Below, one piece after another: positions 1 to 9,698 of a DNA stretch of 64,000 nt (its first letter is position 1; each line of letters opens with the position of its first letter). The notes under the pieces were generated by a model. The model worked only from the letters and a program-made list of their open reading frames with translations, was not told the origin of the DNA and ran no database searches. A program made the translations under genes and the position numbers. Source of the DNA: Nothopassalora personata (lineage: Eukaryota; Ascomycota; Dothideomycetes; Mycosphaerellales; Mycosphaerellaceae); NCBI GenBank assembly GCA_033816765.1, contig CM066289.1, forward strand, positions 1,674,001-1,738,000, read 5' to 3'.

Positions 1-382
1 AGCAGCCCAGGCGTTCCTTCGTCACCTCAAATTCGCCCGTGCCGAACCCGAATGATATGAAACCGAGAATCCAGAGCAACAGGCGGATGGCCTCAGCGCT
101 GACATACTTGACTGTGCCGACATCGACTGCCTGGCTGTAGTCGCGCAGCCAGTTGCCAAAGTAGACTCGCTTGACGTCCAGCTTGCTGAACTTCTTACCG
201 CCCATTGCACGTGCCGTGAGCAGTGTGAGGAGGGTGTCTTCAATATCGCCATGACGCCAGTTCTGTCCTTCAATCTTGCTGGTCGAGCCAATGTTTCCAG
301 CTCCGAATGCGTGGGTGGGACGAGCGTAGAGGATGAGGCAGAGGGCGAGGATTGGCAGCCAGCTGCCGTAGTTGACTGCCAT
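1..382 (-). CDS. het-C: Het-C family protein, N-terminal part (runs off the left edge)
   Basis: The reverse strand has an open frame from ATG at 380-382 to the window edge, 127 codons with no stop. The first ~25 residues are a signal peptide (hydrophobic stretch ending PTHA), followed by FGAGNI at the mature start. Then come KIEGQNWRHGDIED, KRVYFGNWLRDYSQAVDVGT and FGTGEFEVTKERLG, the conserved N-terminal blocks of fungal Het-C. In Neurospora, het-C is a heterokaryon-incompatibility locus encoding a secreted or wall-associated protein; allele-specific recognition depends on a later part of the protein that lies outside this window. No intron is visible in the part seen. Family identity is secure; whether it acts in incompatibility here cannot be judged. 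Confidence 0.9.
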   Translation of the reverse strand, partial: MAVNYGSWLPILALCLILYARPTHAFGAGNIGSTSKIEGQNWRHGDIEDTLLTLLTARAMGGKKFSKLDVKRVYFGNWLRDYSQAVDVGTVKYVSAEAIRLLLWILGFISFGFGTGEFEVTKERLGC

Positions 383-1845
383 GTTGGCGGTGTTGTGTGT
401 GTTTGGTGTTGTTCAATATGTTTGGTGTGTGGTATCTTGTTGCTTACTTGAGGGAGTGTTTGTTAACAGGAAGATGTCCTGATCATGTTGTGGCTGAAAC
501 GCGTGGAGGGGCATTTTCCGTCATTGCCAAGTAATCTCACGTTGACGAAGAGGAGTAACACGACAATCGAGACATGACCTGACACACCATTGACGTCTAA
601 ACAAATGTTCTCCATATTCAGCAGAAGGTCAAAGCTTCATCTTCCTGGCAAGAAGGCCCCCCCGCATGGCAAGATCCTGGCCTTCATCAACGCGCTACTC
701 CAGGGCTGTACGCGTCTCTCGGCGTCTCCTAGACTCAACGCAGGGCAGTCTGGTCAGTGGCCATGAGGAAGGGATTCTATCCAACCGAAAGTCTGAAACC
801 TCTCCCTCCTCCTCCTCCTCCTTCTCCTCCTCCTCCGTCGTCACCGATTGACGGCGAGGGCCATGGCATCGCCGAGGACGCTGGTAGCATTCCCGGATAG
901 CTGGAGCTTTTGACTGCTTACCGCGCCGAGCATCCAAACGAGGAGCAGAAACAGAAGATGAGTTGGTTCGAGGTACAGGCGACAAACGCTGACCCCAAGG
1001 GCCTCAAGAATGGAGGAGACCGAAGATGGGAGAAGGACATCATAAATGCTAGACTTCGGCGACTAGTCTTGTAGACGTGATCCTCCGAAGAGGTCAACTT
1101 ATACTGAGGAGCACTCGACCGTATTGGAAGCATATGAACTTGTGAAGTCATGTCGACATGTTCCTTGTGGCGCATCTCGTGCTTCGACGAGCCAAAATCC
1201 TCGGAGCACGGCATTCATCTGGCTTGACCTCTCCGGAGAATAACTCCTCGAACCCGGAGAGTTGTGGACCATACAGATGGCAAGCCGATTGTGAACATGG
1301 TCCTCGAGACTCGGCGACATGCTGTGGTTATGCTGTGGTTAAGCGTGGTAAGTCAAGGCGAACACGCCATGCCTACGCCACGATCGTCACAAGCCATTTG
1401 CCGAGAAGAGGCAAAAGATCAGCCTCATCCCGAACATGCCGAGGAAGGAAAGTCGAAGGTGACAGAGGATGTCCCTCGGTCTCCAAGGTGCACCACTCAC
1501 GACAGAGCCAAGCTTGCCTTGACTTGAGCAAATCTGGACGAGGAAGCAGCCAGTCGCTTTTATACTTCTTGAACCCTGCCTTTCCCCACCGTTTTCCTTT
1601 CACTAACCAAGATTCGGCGAGTTAGGTAGCATATGTGAACGGCTTTCAGGCAGGTGTTTTCTCTGCAACGGGAGAGTCACAACACTGCACGTGCATGATC
1701 TGCATAGTAGGGTCTGCGTCTTGGTACGAGGGGAGACAGGTAGGTGGTACATAGCCCACGCATACCCGTTGGAGACAAAAAACGGTACAGCTTCATCATT
1801 CCTCATTAGGCAACTTGCGACCCCGGGACTCCCACCGCCAATTAC
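383..1845. other. Intergenic stretch with possible gene remnants
   Basis: No convincing gene between het-C and the HsbA-like gene. An ATG at 606 opens 58 codons on the plus strand. A second frame, from ATG near 762, runs through a proline-rich stretch (CCT/TCC repeats, about 789-836), hits TAG near 897-899, and continues in the same frame as a hydrophilic, plausible-looking peptide to about 1074 (AYRAEHPNEEQKQKM, RRWEKDIINARLRR). This could be a short spliced gene with an intron ending at the 'gatag' near 899, or a decayed gene. A 155-codon plus frame at 1158-1625 shows no domain I recognise. The last few hundred bases should hold the promoter of the gene at 1846. Confidence 0.3.
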
Positions 1846-2451
1846 ATGCGCTCCGTCATCTTCACCGGCCTGTTGGCCACTCTCGCCACCGCGAGCCCAG
1901 TCGCTGTCGTTGAGAAGCGCGACGCTGCCAACATCGGTGCCGCCCTGGACAATGTCAGCGCCAACATCAAGACGGTCAACTCTACACTTAACACGTTCAA
2001 CAAAGGCGATCTCGACTCGCTAGTCAAGGTCCTGAAGATCCAACAACAGACCAGCGACCTTGGAGAATCACTCAAGACTGCAACTTCCGCGGCCGACGCA
2101 TCAGAGCCACTCGATGATGCCGGCAGCCTGACCATTGGATTAGCCATCCTCAACAACCTATTACCAGACACGACATCTCTCCTCACCAATATCGAGTCCA
2201 AGAAGCCAGCATTCGATGCTGCCATTCTTGGGATCGCCTCCGTATCTGCTCAGGTCAAGCAGTCTCTCGTAGAACAGAAGCAGCAATCCGCCGAGCTTGG
2301 ACAAGCCATCACTGCTAAGCTCACGCCAACTTTTGCGAACCTCGCACCGGGCATCAACCAACAGATCGCAGACAAGTTCACCGAGGCTATCGATGTGTAC
2401 TCACAAGCCGGTGGGCTTATCCCACTTCCAGCGTTACCGATCAAGGAGTAG
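1846..2451 (+). CDS. HsbA-like / MP1-type cell-wall galactomannoprotein (secreted)
   Basis: Single-exon gene of 201 residues. Residues 1-17 form a signal peptide (MRSVIFTGLLATLATAS), followed by a short propeptide ending VVEKR, a typical Kex2 site. The rest is a helical, cysteine-free domain with heptad-like spacing, as in the HsbA family (hydrophobic surface binding protein A; fungal antigenic wall proteins such as MP1). A DAANI..ALDNVSANIKTVNSTL segment opens the domain, and it ends in a proline-rich tail (GLIPLPALPIKE). Family knowledge: members are secreted, adsorb to hydrophobic surfaces or bind lipids, and can recruit cutinase-like enzymes. The start is fixed because the signal peptide begins at this ATG. 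The next gene converges on it from the minus strand with a 135-bp gap. Confidence 0.85.
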   Translation: MRSVIFTGLLATLATASPVAVVEKRDAANIGAALDNVSANIKTVNSTLNTFNKGDLDSLVKVLKIQQQTSDLGESLKTATSAADASEPLDDAGSLTIGLAILNNLLPDTTSLLTNIESKKPAFDAAILGIASVSAQVKQSLVEQKQQSAELGQAITAKLTPTFANLAPGINQQIADKFTEAIDVYSQAGGLIPLPALPIKE

Positions 2452-2586
2452 GAGGGCATGAGACAAGCTCACAACGACTCCTCGATGATGTAGCGATATC
2501 ACGACATCATGATACATACAAAACCTCATGTCCACGCCTCCCACTCCACGCGCTCTCTTCCAGTACTGTACACCCATCCCGCTCCT

Positions 2587-3432
2587 TCACCTCAACAGCA
2601 TTTTCGTATGCCCCACCCTCCCATCGACATCGCTGTCGTAGTCTAGCTCTTCCTCGTGCACTTTGTTCTTCAGACAACCCGCCATATCCTGACACTGTAC
2701 CTTCCTCGTCCACCCAAAGAACAGCGTCTCCCCCATCCTCACAAACCCCAAACTCCTCCAGAACGCCCGCGCATTCCTCAAGCCTTCCTCTTGGCTGACC
2801 AACCCGCATTTCACCTCTTTCTCCGGCGCAAACGGCATCGTGAGCACCACGACTGCTTTGTGTGCCCGCCTCGCCATGTTGATGACTTCTTCCAGAATCC
2901 GCGTGACCAGTTTGGAAGCCCAGCCACGGCGACGGGCCGAGGGCGAAATATATAGCCGCTCGAAGACGAGGACCCAGGGATCGTCAGAGTCGGAACCCCA
3001 GACGCCTCGATTTCGAAATTCTTCGCGGAGACATCGATCTGACGTGTTGAAGAGGTACTTGACAGCATGGCGTGTGCTCTTCTCGGCGTTGGCGGCGAGA
3101 GTCTTGAAGTCCTGGACGGGGTCGGACATGAGTTCCGAGCGGATGAGGACGGCCCCGCAGGCGCCGAGGACTTTCTGCGCATAGTCGTCTGGATCGTGCG
3201 GTGATTCGGGCTCGGGTTCGGGGTTCAGGACATTGGTAGAGAGGCACTGAACCCATCGCGTCCTATTCTTGCTGCCGGACCGTGCTTCAATGGGCAGGCC
3301 ATCCAGACAGGCAAAGCGCACCCCATGCTCATCCTCATTCCAGTCGTCGCCCTCCCTCGAGCTCGACGACGTGTCGGAACTGTAATTCGTAATCCTAGGC
3401 CGTGGCTGACTCTGATAAATACCCCTCGCCAT
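2587..3432 (-). CDS. GNAT-family N-acetyltransferase
   Basis: Intron-free frame of 281 residues. The first ~60 residues are low-complexity and acidic (SSDTSSSSREGDDWNEDEHG). The GNAT core lies roughly between residues 90 and 240: strand 4 with the acetyl-CoA pyrophosphate loop (FERLYISPSARRRGWASKLV, containing RRRGWA) and the closing ARAFWRSLGFVRMGETLFFG, which matches the usual 'xxFYxxxGF' end of the fold. The protein ends in an acidic tail. The family transfers acetyl from acetyl-CoA to amines; nothing in the sequence shows the substrate. It lies tail to tail with the HsbA-like gene. Its promoter falls in 3433-4016, downstream of wetA. The fold is fairly clear; the function is open. Confidence 0.75.
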   Translation of the reverse strand: MARGIYQSQPRPRITNYSSDTSSSSREGDDWNEDEHGVRFACLDGLPIEARSGSKNRTRWVQCLSTNVLNPEPEPESPHDPDDYAQKVLGACGAVLIRSELMSDPVQDFKTLAANAEKSTRHAVKYLFNTSDRCLREEFRNRGVWGSDSDDPWVLVFERLYISPSARRRGWASKLVTRILEEVINMARRAHKAVVVLTMPFAPEKEVKCGLVSQEEGLRNARAFWRSLGFVRMGETLFFGWTRKVQCQDMAGCLKNKVHEEELDYDSDVDGRVGHTKMLLR

Positions 3433-4016
3433 CGTTTCCTACCGTCGCAAACAAAAACACTGTACAGCACAATAGCGAAAGAGAGAGAGAGAGAGAGAGG
3501 AAGTAGTAATGATCGTGTATCACCTTTGGTGGTGCCAACGTACCCTTTTACCTACCTTTGCATCTCCCTGCCCAGGCGTTGCTTACAGCTGACCGATTGT
3601 AGCGACACTGAAGCGGTGTGAAGGAGCACATGCCAGAAGCGCCAGGAACAAGCCAGGATCATCGCGGCGCCGGCCTGTGAGGAACTGTCGTAAAAAGGAA
3701 GAAAGAAAAAATCACGAGATTAACTCGTTGGTGGAATGACCTGCGTGTTCGAACTAGCCAAGGGGATGCAAGATCTTGCTTCCGAGCATGGTCCATCCGA
3801 ATGCATGCGCAAGAGGAAGTAAGTGTGACTGTGATGATGGTGAGGTGGGCGTGGAAGAAGGCGGTCAGCTCAGCGCGTCTTCTGACAGCGATGCAGATTG
3901 ACAAGGTTGATCTTCGGCTGAGAGACAAAAATCGCGGTGAGAGGATACAGTATTTCTCGCTTCCAGGAGACAAAGATGTATCGATACACATATTAGATTA
4001 TATTAGATAACATATC
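3433..4016. other. Intergenic: promoter of the GNAT gene and 3' end of wetA; GA microsatellite
   Basis: No gene recognised. A pure GA dinucleotide tract lies at 3481-3500, about 50 bp upstream of the acetyltransferase start, where it may sit in the 5' leader or core promoter. The minus-strand frame at 3659-3991 has no domain-like content. An A/T-rich stretch at 3985-4016 next to the wetA stop codon probably holds its polyadenylation signals. Confidence 0.5.
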
Positions 4017-5780
4017 TCATCCAGCAATCAGCCCAGCCCTTTGCAGCGTCTCTACATCGCCTCCCGCCTCCATCACCGCCCTCATCGCCGCTTGACTGAG
4101 TCGCGTCCTCTTATCAGCAGCCTCCTTCTCCCTCCTAGCCTTAGTCTTCGAACTCCCTGAAGGAGCCACACCGCTCAGGATCTTATTGCTGTCGGAAGGC
4201 GTAAAATTCACGAACCCGCCTCCGCCATCCTTTGGTGGATGCCGTGGCGTGGAATTTGTAGATTTTGTCCTCCGATGGCGTGAAGCGCGTCTTGAAGATG
4301 AGGCACGCCGTGAGCGGGATTCTGTCGCTGGCGGGGAGGGCGAGTGGGGGATGCGGCGGCTTGGGGTGATGGGCTCTTCTCTATGAGAGGGTCGAGTTGG
4401 GGAAATGGGAAGGCCATTGGGGCAGGAGGGCACGTAGAACGGACTTGTTGGCGCCATGGAGGCTGCGGGTTGGTAGGTTGCTTGTGGCAGGTATGTCGTG
4501 TCTGAGCCTGTGCTATAATTAGAGACCGTGTTTGGGTCACAGCTGATTCCCAGGCCGAATGTGTCGTTGTCATCAAGCCCAGCGAATGGATCGTGGCTGG
4601 TGAAAGGGTCTGTCAAAACAGATGCGTTCGTTGCCTCCGGGAAAGGGGTCACCGTTGGCCACGGGCCGACGGCTGGCGGTGAGCTCGAGAAGCCAAAGTC
4701 GAATGATTGGATCCTGTTGGCTGCCAATTGTGCGTTGTTGTCTGGATAGAAAGGCGCGGTGTCGTTCAATGGTACAGTCTGTGGCGCGTGCGGATTTCCA
4801 GGTAGCGGCGGCGCCGGCTCGAAGTAAGATGATACCGCATGACTACCGGGGCTCAGCAGTGGCGATGCAATCGGTGTATGCAGTCGAGTTGCTTGTTGGA
4901 ACGTATTCGCCAACGGCGAGATCTGATCATCACAACCAGGATTTGGTGCATAAGCAACGGGTGATCCGAAAGCAGCGAAAGCATCTTGCGTCGTCCTGGC
5001 CGAAGGCGGCGGAGAATCTGGGAATGTCTGCAATGGCAACCTCAACTCATATTTCTTCGGGCTGTTTTGAATGCGCTCTGCCCAGACATCTTTGAACCCG
5101 GCACGATAACGCGATGGGTTCATCATCTTGGCCGGCGAGACATCTCTCGACTTGCGGATCGTGGCAGATGGGTGTACAGCAGCAGAGGCGGGAGGCTTCG
5201 CGACACCCACTGGTCGCCCACGTGAGACCGATCGGGCATTGGTGACACTCCGCTGGGTTGGAGTCCTTCTTCCGTTTGCAGCAGGAAGTCGTGACCGCTG
5301 TCGTGGTAAAGAGTATGATTGGTCGATGGGTGAAGATGGTAGCGCGGGAGGTGAAGGGTGACCTCCCAGACTCAGAAAATCGCCGTATGACTTCGTCGAC
5401 CTCAGCCTCTGTTGACGTTTCTCACACTCTGCAGCGTTCTTTTCCAAGGCTCGTAGCTTTTTTGTCCAAAAGTCTCCGGATGCTTTTGCTTTGGGCTGCT
5501 TAGCTTCTGTCTCTATGCTCTCGACGACCGAGAAAGGCTCTTCCCAAGAAGGTATAGGCGAAGTTGCGGAGGTCTGATTGCTTTGTTCGCTGGAGCCTGA
5601 GAAGTCGAAGAGGTTTCCAGACCCGTCGGAGCTACTTCTTTCACGCTTGTCGCCTTCCAAAGCAAAAAGGTCGTCGCCACCGAGGTATTGGTCAAAGACA
5701 TTGTCGCATAGACTGGAGAAGTCAGGCTCTTTGTCCGGCGGCCGGATATGGTAGCTATGCTTGTGACTGACTGCAGCCAT
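4017..5780 (-). CDS. wetA: Developmental regulator WetA (conidial maturation)
   Basis: 587 residues from the ATG at 5778-5780. I chose it because the peptide from there (MAAVSHKH...DFSSLCDNVFDQYLG) begins like WetA, whereas the 123 codons open upstream look like leader sequence. The middle is Ser/Pro-rich and disordered, with SRGRP and KSRDVSPAKMMNPSRYRAGFKDVW segments. The diagnostic C-terminus is present: FVNFTPSDSNKILSG followed by APSGSSKTKARREKEAADKR. Family knowledge: WetA is the late regulator of the BrlA-AbaA-WetA conidiation cascade and controls spore-wall completion and maturation genes. Four AbaA-type sites lie 210-344 bp upstream (separate entry), as expected for the cascade. No intron is needed. 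The length is in the usual range for the family. Confidence 0.9.
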   Translation of the reverse strand: MAAVSHKHSYHIRPPDKEPDFSSLCDNVFDQYLGGDDLFALEGDKRERSSSDGSGNLFDFSGSSEQSNQTSATSPIPSWEEPFSVVESIETEAKQPKAKASGDFWTKKLRALEKNAAECEKRQQRLRSTKSYGDFLSLGGHPSPPALPSSPIDQSYSLPRQRSRLPAANGRRTPTQRSVTNARSVSRGRPVGVAKPPASAAVHPSATIRKSRDVSPAKMMNPSRYRAGFKDVWAERIQNSPKKYELRLPLQTFPDSPPPSARTTQDAFAAFGSPVAYAPNPGCDDQISPLANTFQQATRLHTPIASPLLSPGSHAVSSYFEPAPPLPGNPHAPQTVPLNDTAPFYPDNNAQLAANRIQSFDFGFSSSPPAVGPWPTVTPFPEATNASVLTDPFTSHDPFAGLDDNDTFGLGISCDPNTVSNYSTGSDTTYLPQATYQPAASMAPTSPFYVPSCPNGLPISPTRPSHREEPITPSRRIPHSPSPPATESRSRRASSSRRASRHRRTKSTNSTPRHPPKDGGGGFVNFTPSDSNKILSGVAPSGSSKTKARREKEAADKRTRLSQAAMRAVMEAGGDVETLQRAGLIAG

Positions 5781-5989
5781 CGTGGAAGTGGCAAGATCGA
5801 TCGTGCAGAAACGAGTTTGGTTGTTGTAACGCAACTTGTGAAGAAATGTGGTCGTTGCAATCTGTAGCGGATAGGAATACCTCGTCTGATATGAGAAGTG
5901 CAATTGACTTCCGCACTGGGCGAGGCTGTCACCTGAGAGATATACAATCGACGACATAGCTATTGTGACTGGTCGTCCCGGCCGACAAG

Positions 5990-6124
5990 CATTCCACACT
6001 GTAGCCAGAGGAACAATCTGGATTGGCTGACGCTCGTTGCTAGCCTCCTCGTGGTGACGTGAGACACTAGAATGGCTTTGTGGCAGCGTGCATTCCTTTT
6101 GGCTGCCAGGCTGGGCGAGGAATG
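5990..6124 (-). promoter_or_regulatory. Cluster of four AbaA response elements (CATTCY) upstream of wetA
   Basis: CATTCC occurs at 5990-5995 and 6091-6096 on the plus strand, and as its complement at 6069-6074 (AGAATG) and 6119-6124 (GGAATG). CATTCY is the binding site of the TEA/ATTS factor AbaA, which activates wetA in Aspergillus. Four sites in 135 bp is well above the roughly one per kilobase expected by chance on both strands. They lie 210-344 bp upstream of the wetA start. The sites are seen directly; their function is inferred. Confidence 0.55.
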
Positions 6125-6269
6125 CAGGAACCAGAGCGGTGGCGCACATCAGTCGCAGAGTCGGACGTCACACTTTCGCCGAAGACTGATTAGACAGATC
6201 ACAATCTCATGTCTCGTCTGCTGTACGATGCACTGTATCGGCAGTTGGACGATCATTCGCCAGATAGCT

Positions 6270-7484
6270 TCATGGCTCCGACCTTAGCGCGCTATTCCGC
6301 CCTTCCTCGTCAGTAGGACTAGGCGATCTCAGCGCAGATAGTTCTGCTTGTTGGCCTGGCCTTTGTGGGACATGATTACCACTATTGACATCCAAAGTTG
6401 CAACACCCATTAGCTCGCCAGGCACAACACCAGTAATGCCGTACGCCGCAGCTGGCGGCTGTTGCAAGCAACTCGTCGTGCTCGCTGCTATGGATAGAGA
6501 CGAGAAGGTCGGGAGTCGCAGTCCAGGATAGAGACGACATGCTTTCTCATGGAGTCCTCCAGTACATAGACAGGAGTTTGCACCTGGAGAACCTTCTAGC
6601 TCAGGGTATGGACGCTGTCCAGGAGAGTCCGCGGCTGAAGAGGGGGGAGAGTATGATGATACGGAGGGTATGGATATCGCGTTGTAAGGCCTGGACTGCC
6701 GATTCCTGGGCGCTGCGGGAGTAGGATCATATCGATCTAAATCAATTGGATGGAAGAAGCGACAGCCTGTATGATGGGTAGCACCAACGCAGGCACAGTG
6801 AAGAGGCTGTGGATGGTGTCTTTCCGACTGCTGTGTGGTAGATTGCCGGCTTGAAATCGGTCCGAGTGTCTGAGAGGAGCTCGATTGCTGCCGACTCCAA
6901 TGAGACACAGACCTGTCCGATGCAGCAGCTGGCGAAGCAACCCTCTTTGGTACCTCCATGCGATGGGCATTTGCACGTTCCACTATCTTATCGGCCACGA
7001 CCAGATGAGACTTCTTCAGGTTCCGGCGGACGAAGTTGTTCATGAAGACATTGCACCGCAAATCTACTTGTTCCATGATGTATAATCCTTCGGCGGGAGC
7101 TTCCACGCCGAGCTCGTGAGGCTCTCTAGGCTCCCCAGGCATGTTGCCGCGAACGCTCCATTTGCTCCTTATGTCAACGCCCGCAGGCGCAAAGACATGT
7201 GTCTGCAGACCGTTGGGCAGATTGTAGAAGCACGCCTTGTATGCCACTTCCCCTTTTATAACTCCGCCAGGCAAGTAGTTGATCCGATCTGTGATCTCGT
7301 ACCAGACGGCGCTCTCGGCTTCGTCTTTTGAAGCGTTCGTGGGAGGATCGGTCAGCACATGCCGTAGCACCAACGGGTTCATTTGGATCATGGCCGGGTG
7401 GTCGTGGAGCTGGGCTATGGCTATCTCACGTGAGATGGACGACGGCAGCGGCGTGATGTTGGTCAGGAAGCTCCTTTTCGACAT
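6270..7484 (-). CDS. DUF7053-like protein with a START-type N-terminal domain and disordered tail
   Basis: 404 residues, one exon, ATG at 7482-7484. Residues 1-175 are compact and conserved-looking (MSKRSFLTNITPLP start; WYEITDRINYLPGG; THVFAPAGVDIRSKWSV; LGVEAPAEGLYIMEQVDLRCN; FVRRNLKKSHLVVADKIVERA). They match the fungal domain I know as DUF7053, which has a START/SRPBCC look. Residues 180-404 are Ser/Pro/Gln-rich and probably disordered, with scattered cysteines (LHCACVGATHHTGCRF; SCLCTGGLHEKACRLYPG) that could form a small metal site. The gene runs in the same direction as wetA, with its stop 490 bp from the wetA start. No function is established; the domain label is from memory. Confidence 0.6.
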   Translation of the reverse strand: MSKRSFLTNITPLPSSISREIAIAQLHDHPAMIQMNPLVLRHVLTDPPTNASKDEAESAVWYEITDRINYLPGGVIKGEVAYKACFYNLPNGLQTHVFAPAGVDIRSKWSVRGNMPGEPREPHELGVEAPAEGLYIMEQVDLRCNVFMNNFVRRNLKKSHLVVADKIVERANAHRMEVPKRVASPAAASDRSVSHWSRQQSSSSQTLGPISSRQSTTQQSERHHPQPLHCACVGATHHTGCRFFHPIDLDRYDPTPAAPRNRQSRPYNAISIPSVSSYSPPSSAADSPGQRPYPELEGSPGANSCLCTGGLHEKACRLYPGLRLPTFSSLSIAASTTSCLQQPPAAAYGITGVVPGELMGVATLDVNSGNHVPQRPGQQAELSALRSPSPTDEEGRNSALRSEP

Positions 7485-8041
7485 GGTGGTGAGATTCTGT
7501 TCGCGGTAAGCGGGTCAATGAGGAAGACGGGAAGATGGAGAGGAGGACAAGGACATGTGAGCTCGCTACATTACGAAGGATTCGCGAGGCCGCTGCTACG
7601 TGCGCTGCTGACTGGGTACAGATGCGGAGACAGACCGGTACGTTGTGGTGGTATGGATCTGCTATGTACATCCAAAATCTGCTGCTTATGTTCTGAACAC
7701 CAAGATCCGTACGCGATCAATGAATATACATAGGCTCATGCCTTACTGTTGCTACTAGTTCTAACGTCATAACAGCAAAGGAACAAGCTTTCCAACCAGC
7801 GGCTGCCAAGGTTTAGACGAGCATCACGTTGTGAACGGCAACAGTGACGGCATCAATAACATTTTCCCAGAGCATCTCGCAGCCTCTAATCTCACAATTC
7901 CAACATCGAGAAAATGGATTGAATTCGCCAGTGTCCTAAGCTTAAAGCATTATCCACACCTGCCTACAACGACGAGTCCTCCGAGGACGCGGCAACACCT
8001 GACCGCGATAAGATCTCTGAGCGGCGACCTCGAACACAAAC
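7485..8041. other. Intergenic: divergent promoters of the DUF7053-like gene and the antiporter
   Basis: 557 bp between two divergently transcribed genes. No RNA gene or repeat recognised. A plus frame overlaps the antiporter start from 7831 but shows no conserved content, so I treat it as leader sequence. Confidence 0.4.
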
Positions 8042-9661
8042 ATGGTCTGGAGCCAGATCGAGGCTACTCCTCCTCATGTATCTTACTTGCTCCTGTCGAC
8101 CTTCTTGATAAGCTACGTGCTCTTCACCAAGTTCCTGCGAAATCGCCTACATCTTTCGGAGCCGCCAATCGCCCTGATTGTCGGCATTCTGTTGGGGCCG
8201 CAAGTGCTGGGTTGGATCACTCCCAACTTCTCCAAGGGCAATGATGGAAACCCCGAGCCAGGGGTACATGGTTGGGGATGGGTGAGACATCCATCTCGAT
8301 CGTAGTCTATACACATTGGCTTGTTCGGTGCTAACCTCGCCAGGGTGACAACGTCGTTCAAGAAGCTACCCGTGTCATTGTGGGCATCCAAGTCTTTGCA
8401 GTGGGTGTAGAGCTGCCAAAATACTACGCATCACGACACTGGCGATCTGTTGCAATGATGCTGGGACCAGTAATGGCAGTTAGCTGGGCCATCTGCGCGT
8501 TGCTATGCTGGCTTATCTTCAAGACCGACATGCCGACCGCGATGGTCGTCGCTGCATGCTTGACGCCTACCGATCCAGTGCTGGCAGCCAGCATTCTGTC
8601 CAACAGCCAATTCAGCGTTCGTGTACCGAAGCGTCTCAAAGACATGCTCAGCGCCGAAACAGGATGCAACGACGGCGTTAGCTTCCCGTTCCTGTACCTC
8701 GGATTATACCTACTTACTCAACCGACTGGCGACATGGCTTTCAAGGATTGGGTCCTGATTACGATCCTGTGGCAATGCCTCTTCGGCACTTTCATCGGAC
8801 TGGTCATCGGAACGTTCTTCAACTGGACCTTACGCTTCAGCGAGGCGAGGGACTATATCGATCGTGCGGGCTTCGTGGCATTCTACTTATTGCTTGCCTT
8901 GTTCAGTGTTGGCGTTGGCTCGACACTAGGATCGGACGACTTCCTCGTAGCATTTGGCGCTGGTTATGGATTTGCCAGAGACGGCTGGTTTGCGCAGAAG
9001 ACGAAACAAACGGCGTTACCTCAGTTAGTAGACCTACTGCTGAATAACGCTATGTTCATTTACTTCGGCACTATCTTACCCTGGGAGGCATTCAAGCCGT
9101 CGGACATTACCCCATGGATGACACCAGGTCGACTGGTCGGCTTCCTGATACTGGTGCTATTGTTCAGGCGTATACCCGTGATGCTCGCAGTCTACCGCTG
9201 GACACCAGACATCAAAACGCTTCGGGAGGCTCTATTCTGCGGACATTTTGGTAAGTCTTGGTGCATCACAACTCAACATACGCGTGCACTAATACTCACA
9301 AGGGCCCATGGGCCTTGGAGCACTATTTCTTGCTATTGAAGCACGCGCCGTGCTCGAGAATGGCACCAGCGAGCCTGATGCTCACCCACCCGTCCCCACT
9401 CCACCGTTCACCAATCGGGAGAAGGCGATCGAGATTGTGTGGCCTGTCATCTCATTTGTCGTCTTCGGCAGTACTCTCGTACACGGCTTCAGCGTTCTAG
9501 TATTGAGCATTGCGTCTCACCTCCGGCGCGACAAGAAGGATCGCGCTTCATTGCTGGCTGCCGAGACTGATCCACTTGATGGCATGGAGCATGGCATCGG
9601 CGATGGAGAGAGCGCGGGCGAAGAGACGGAAGAAGAGACCGAAGGCGCTGGCCACCTCTAG
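8042..9661 (+). CDS. Plasma-membrane Na+/H+ antiporter (CPA1, Nha1/Sod2 type), three exons
   Basis: Exons 8042-8281, 8344-9250 and 9303-9661 join in frame to 501 residues. Intron 1 (62 nt) starts GTGAGA, has branch site CTAAC and ends CAG. Intron 2 (52 nt) starts GTAAGT and ends CAAG. About 12 hydrophobic segments are visible. The transport core motifs are present: ACLTPTDPVLAASIL with the TDP unwinding motif, and SAETGCNDGVSFPFLYLGL with the conserved Asn-Asp pair, followed by GYGFARDGWF. Family knowledge: these proteins exchange cytosolic Na+ (and Li+ or K+) for protons and give salt tolerance. The cytosolic tail is short and acidic (ETEEETEGAGHL), so it resembles the compact S. pombe Sod2 more than long-tailed Nha1. 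The 3' end is 37 bp from the convergent PLD-like gene. Confidence 0.88.
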
Positions 9662-9698
9662 CTTCTACCTGCATGATAGAATTGTCACATCTAGAGCG

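Noticed and set aside
3659..3991. Minus-strand frame of 110 codons upstream of the GNAT gene
   Set aside because: Composition and lack of motifs suggest chance; it lies in the promoter and 3' region between two real genes.
5781..6149. Longer wetA start (123 more codons)
   Set aside because: The extra peptide does not look like WetA and would place the AbaA sites inside coding sequence.
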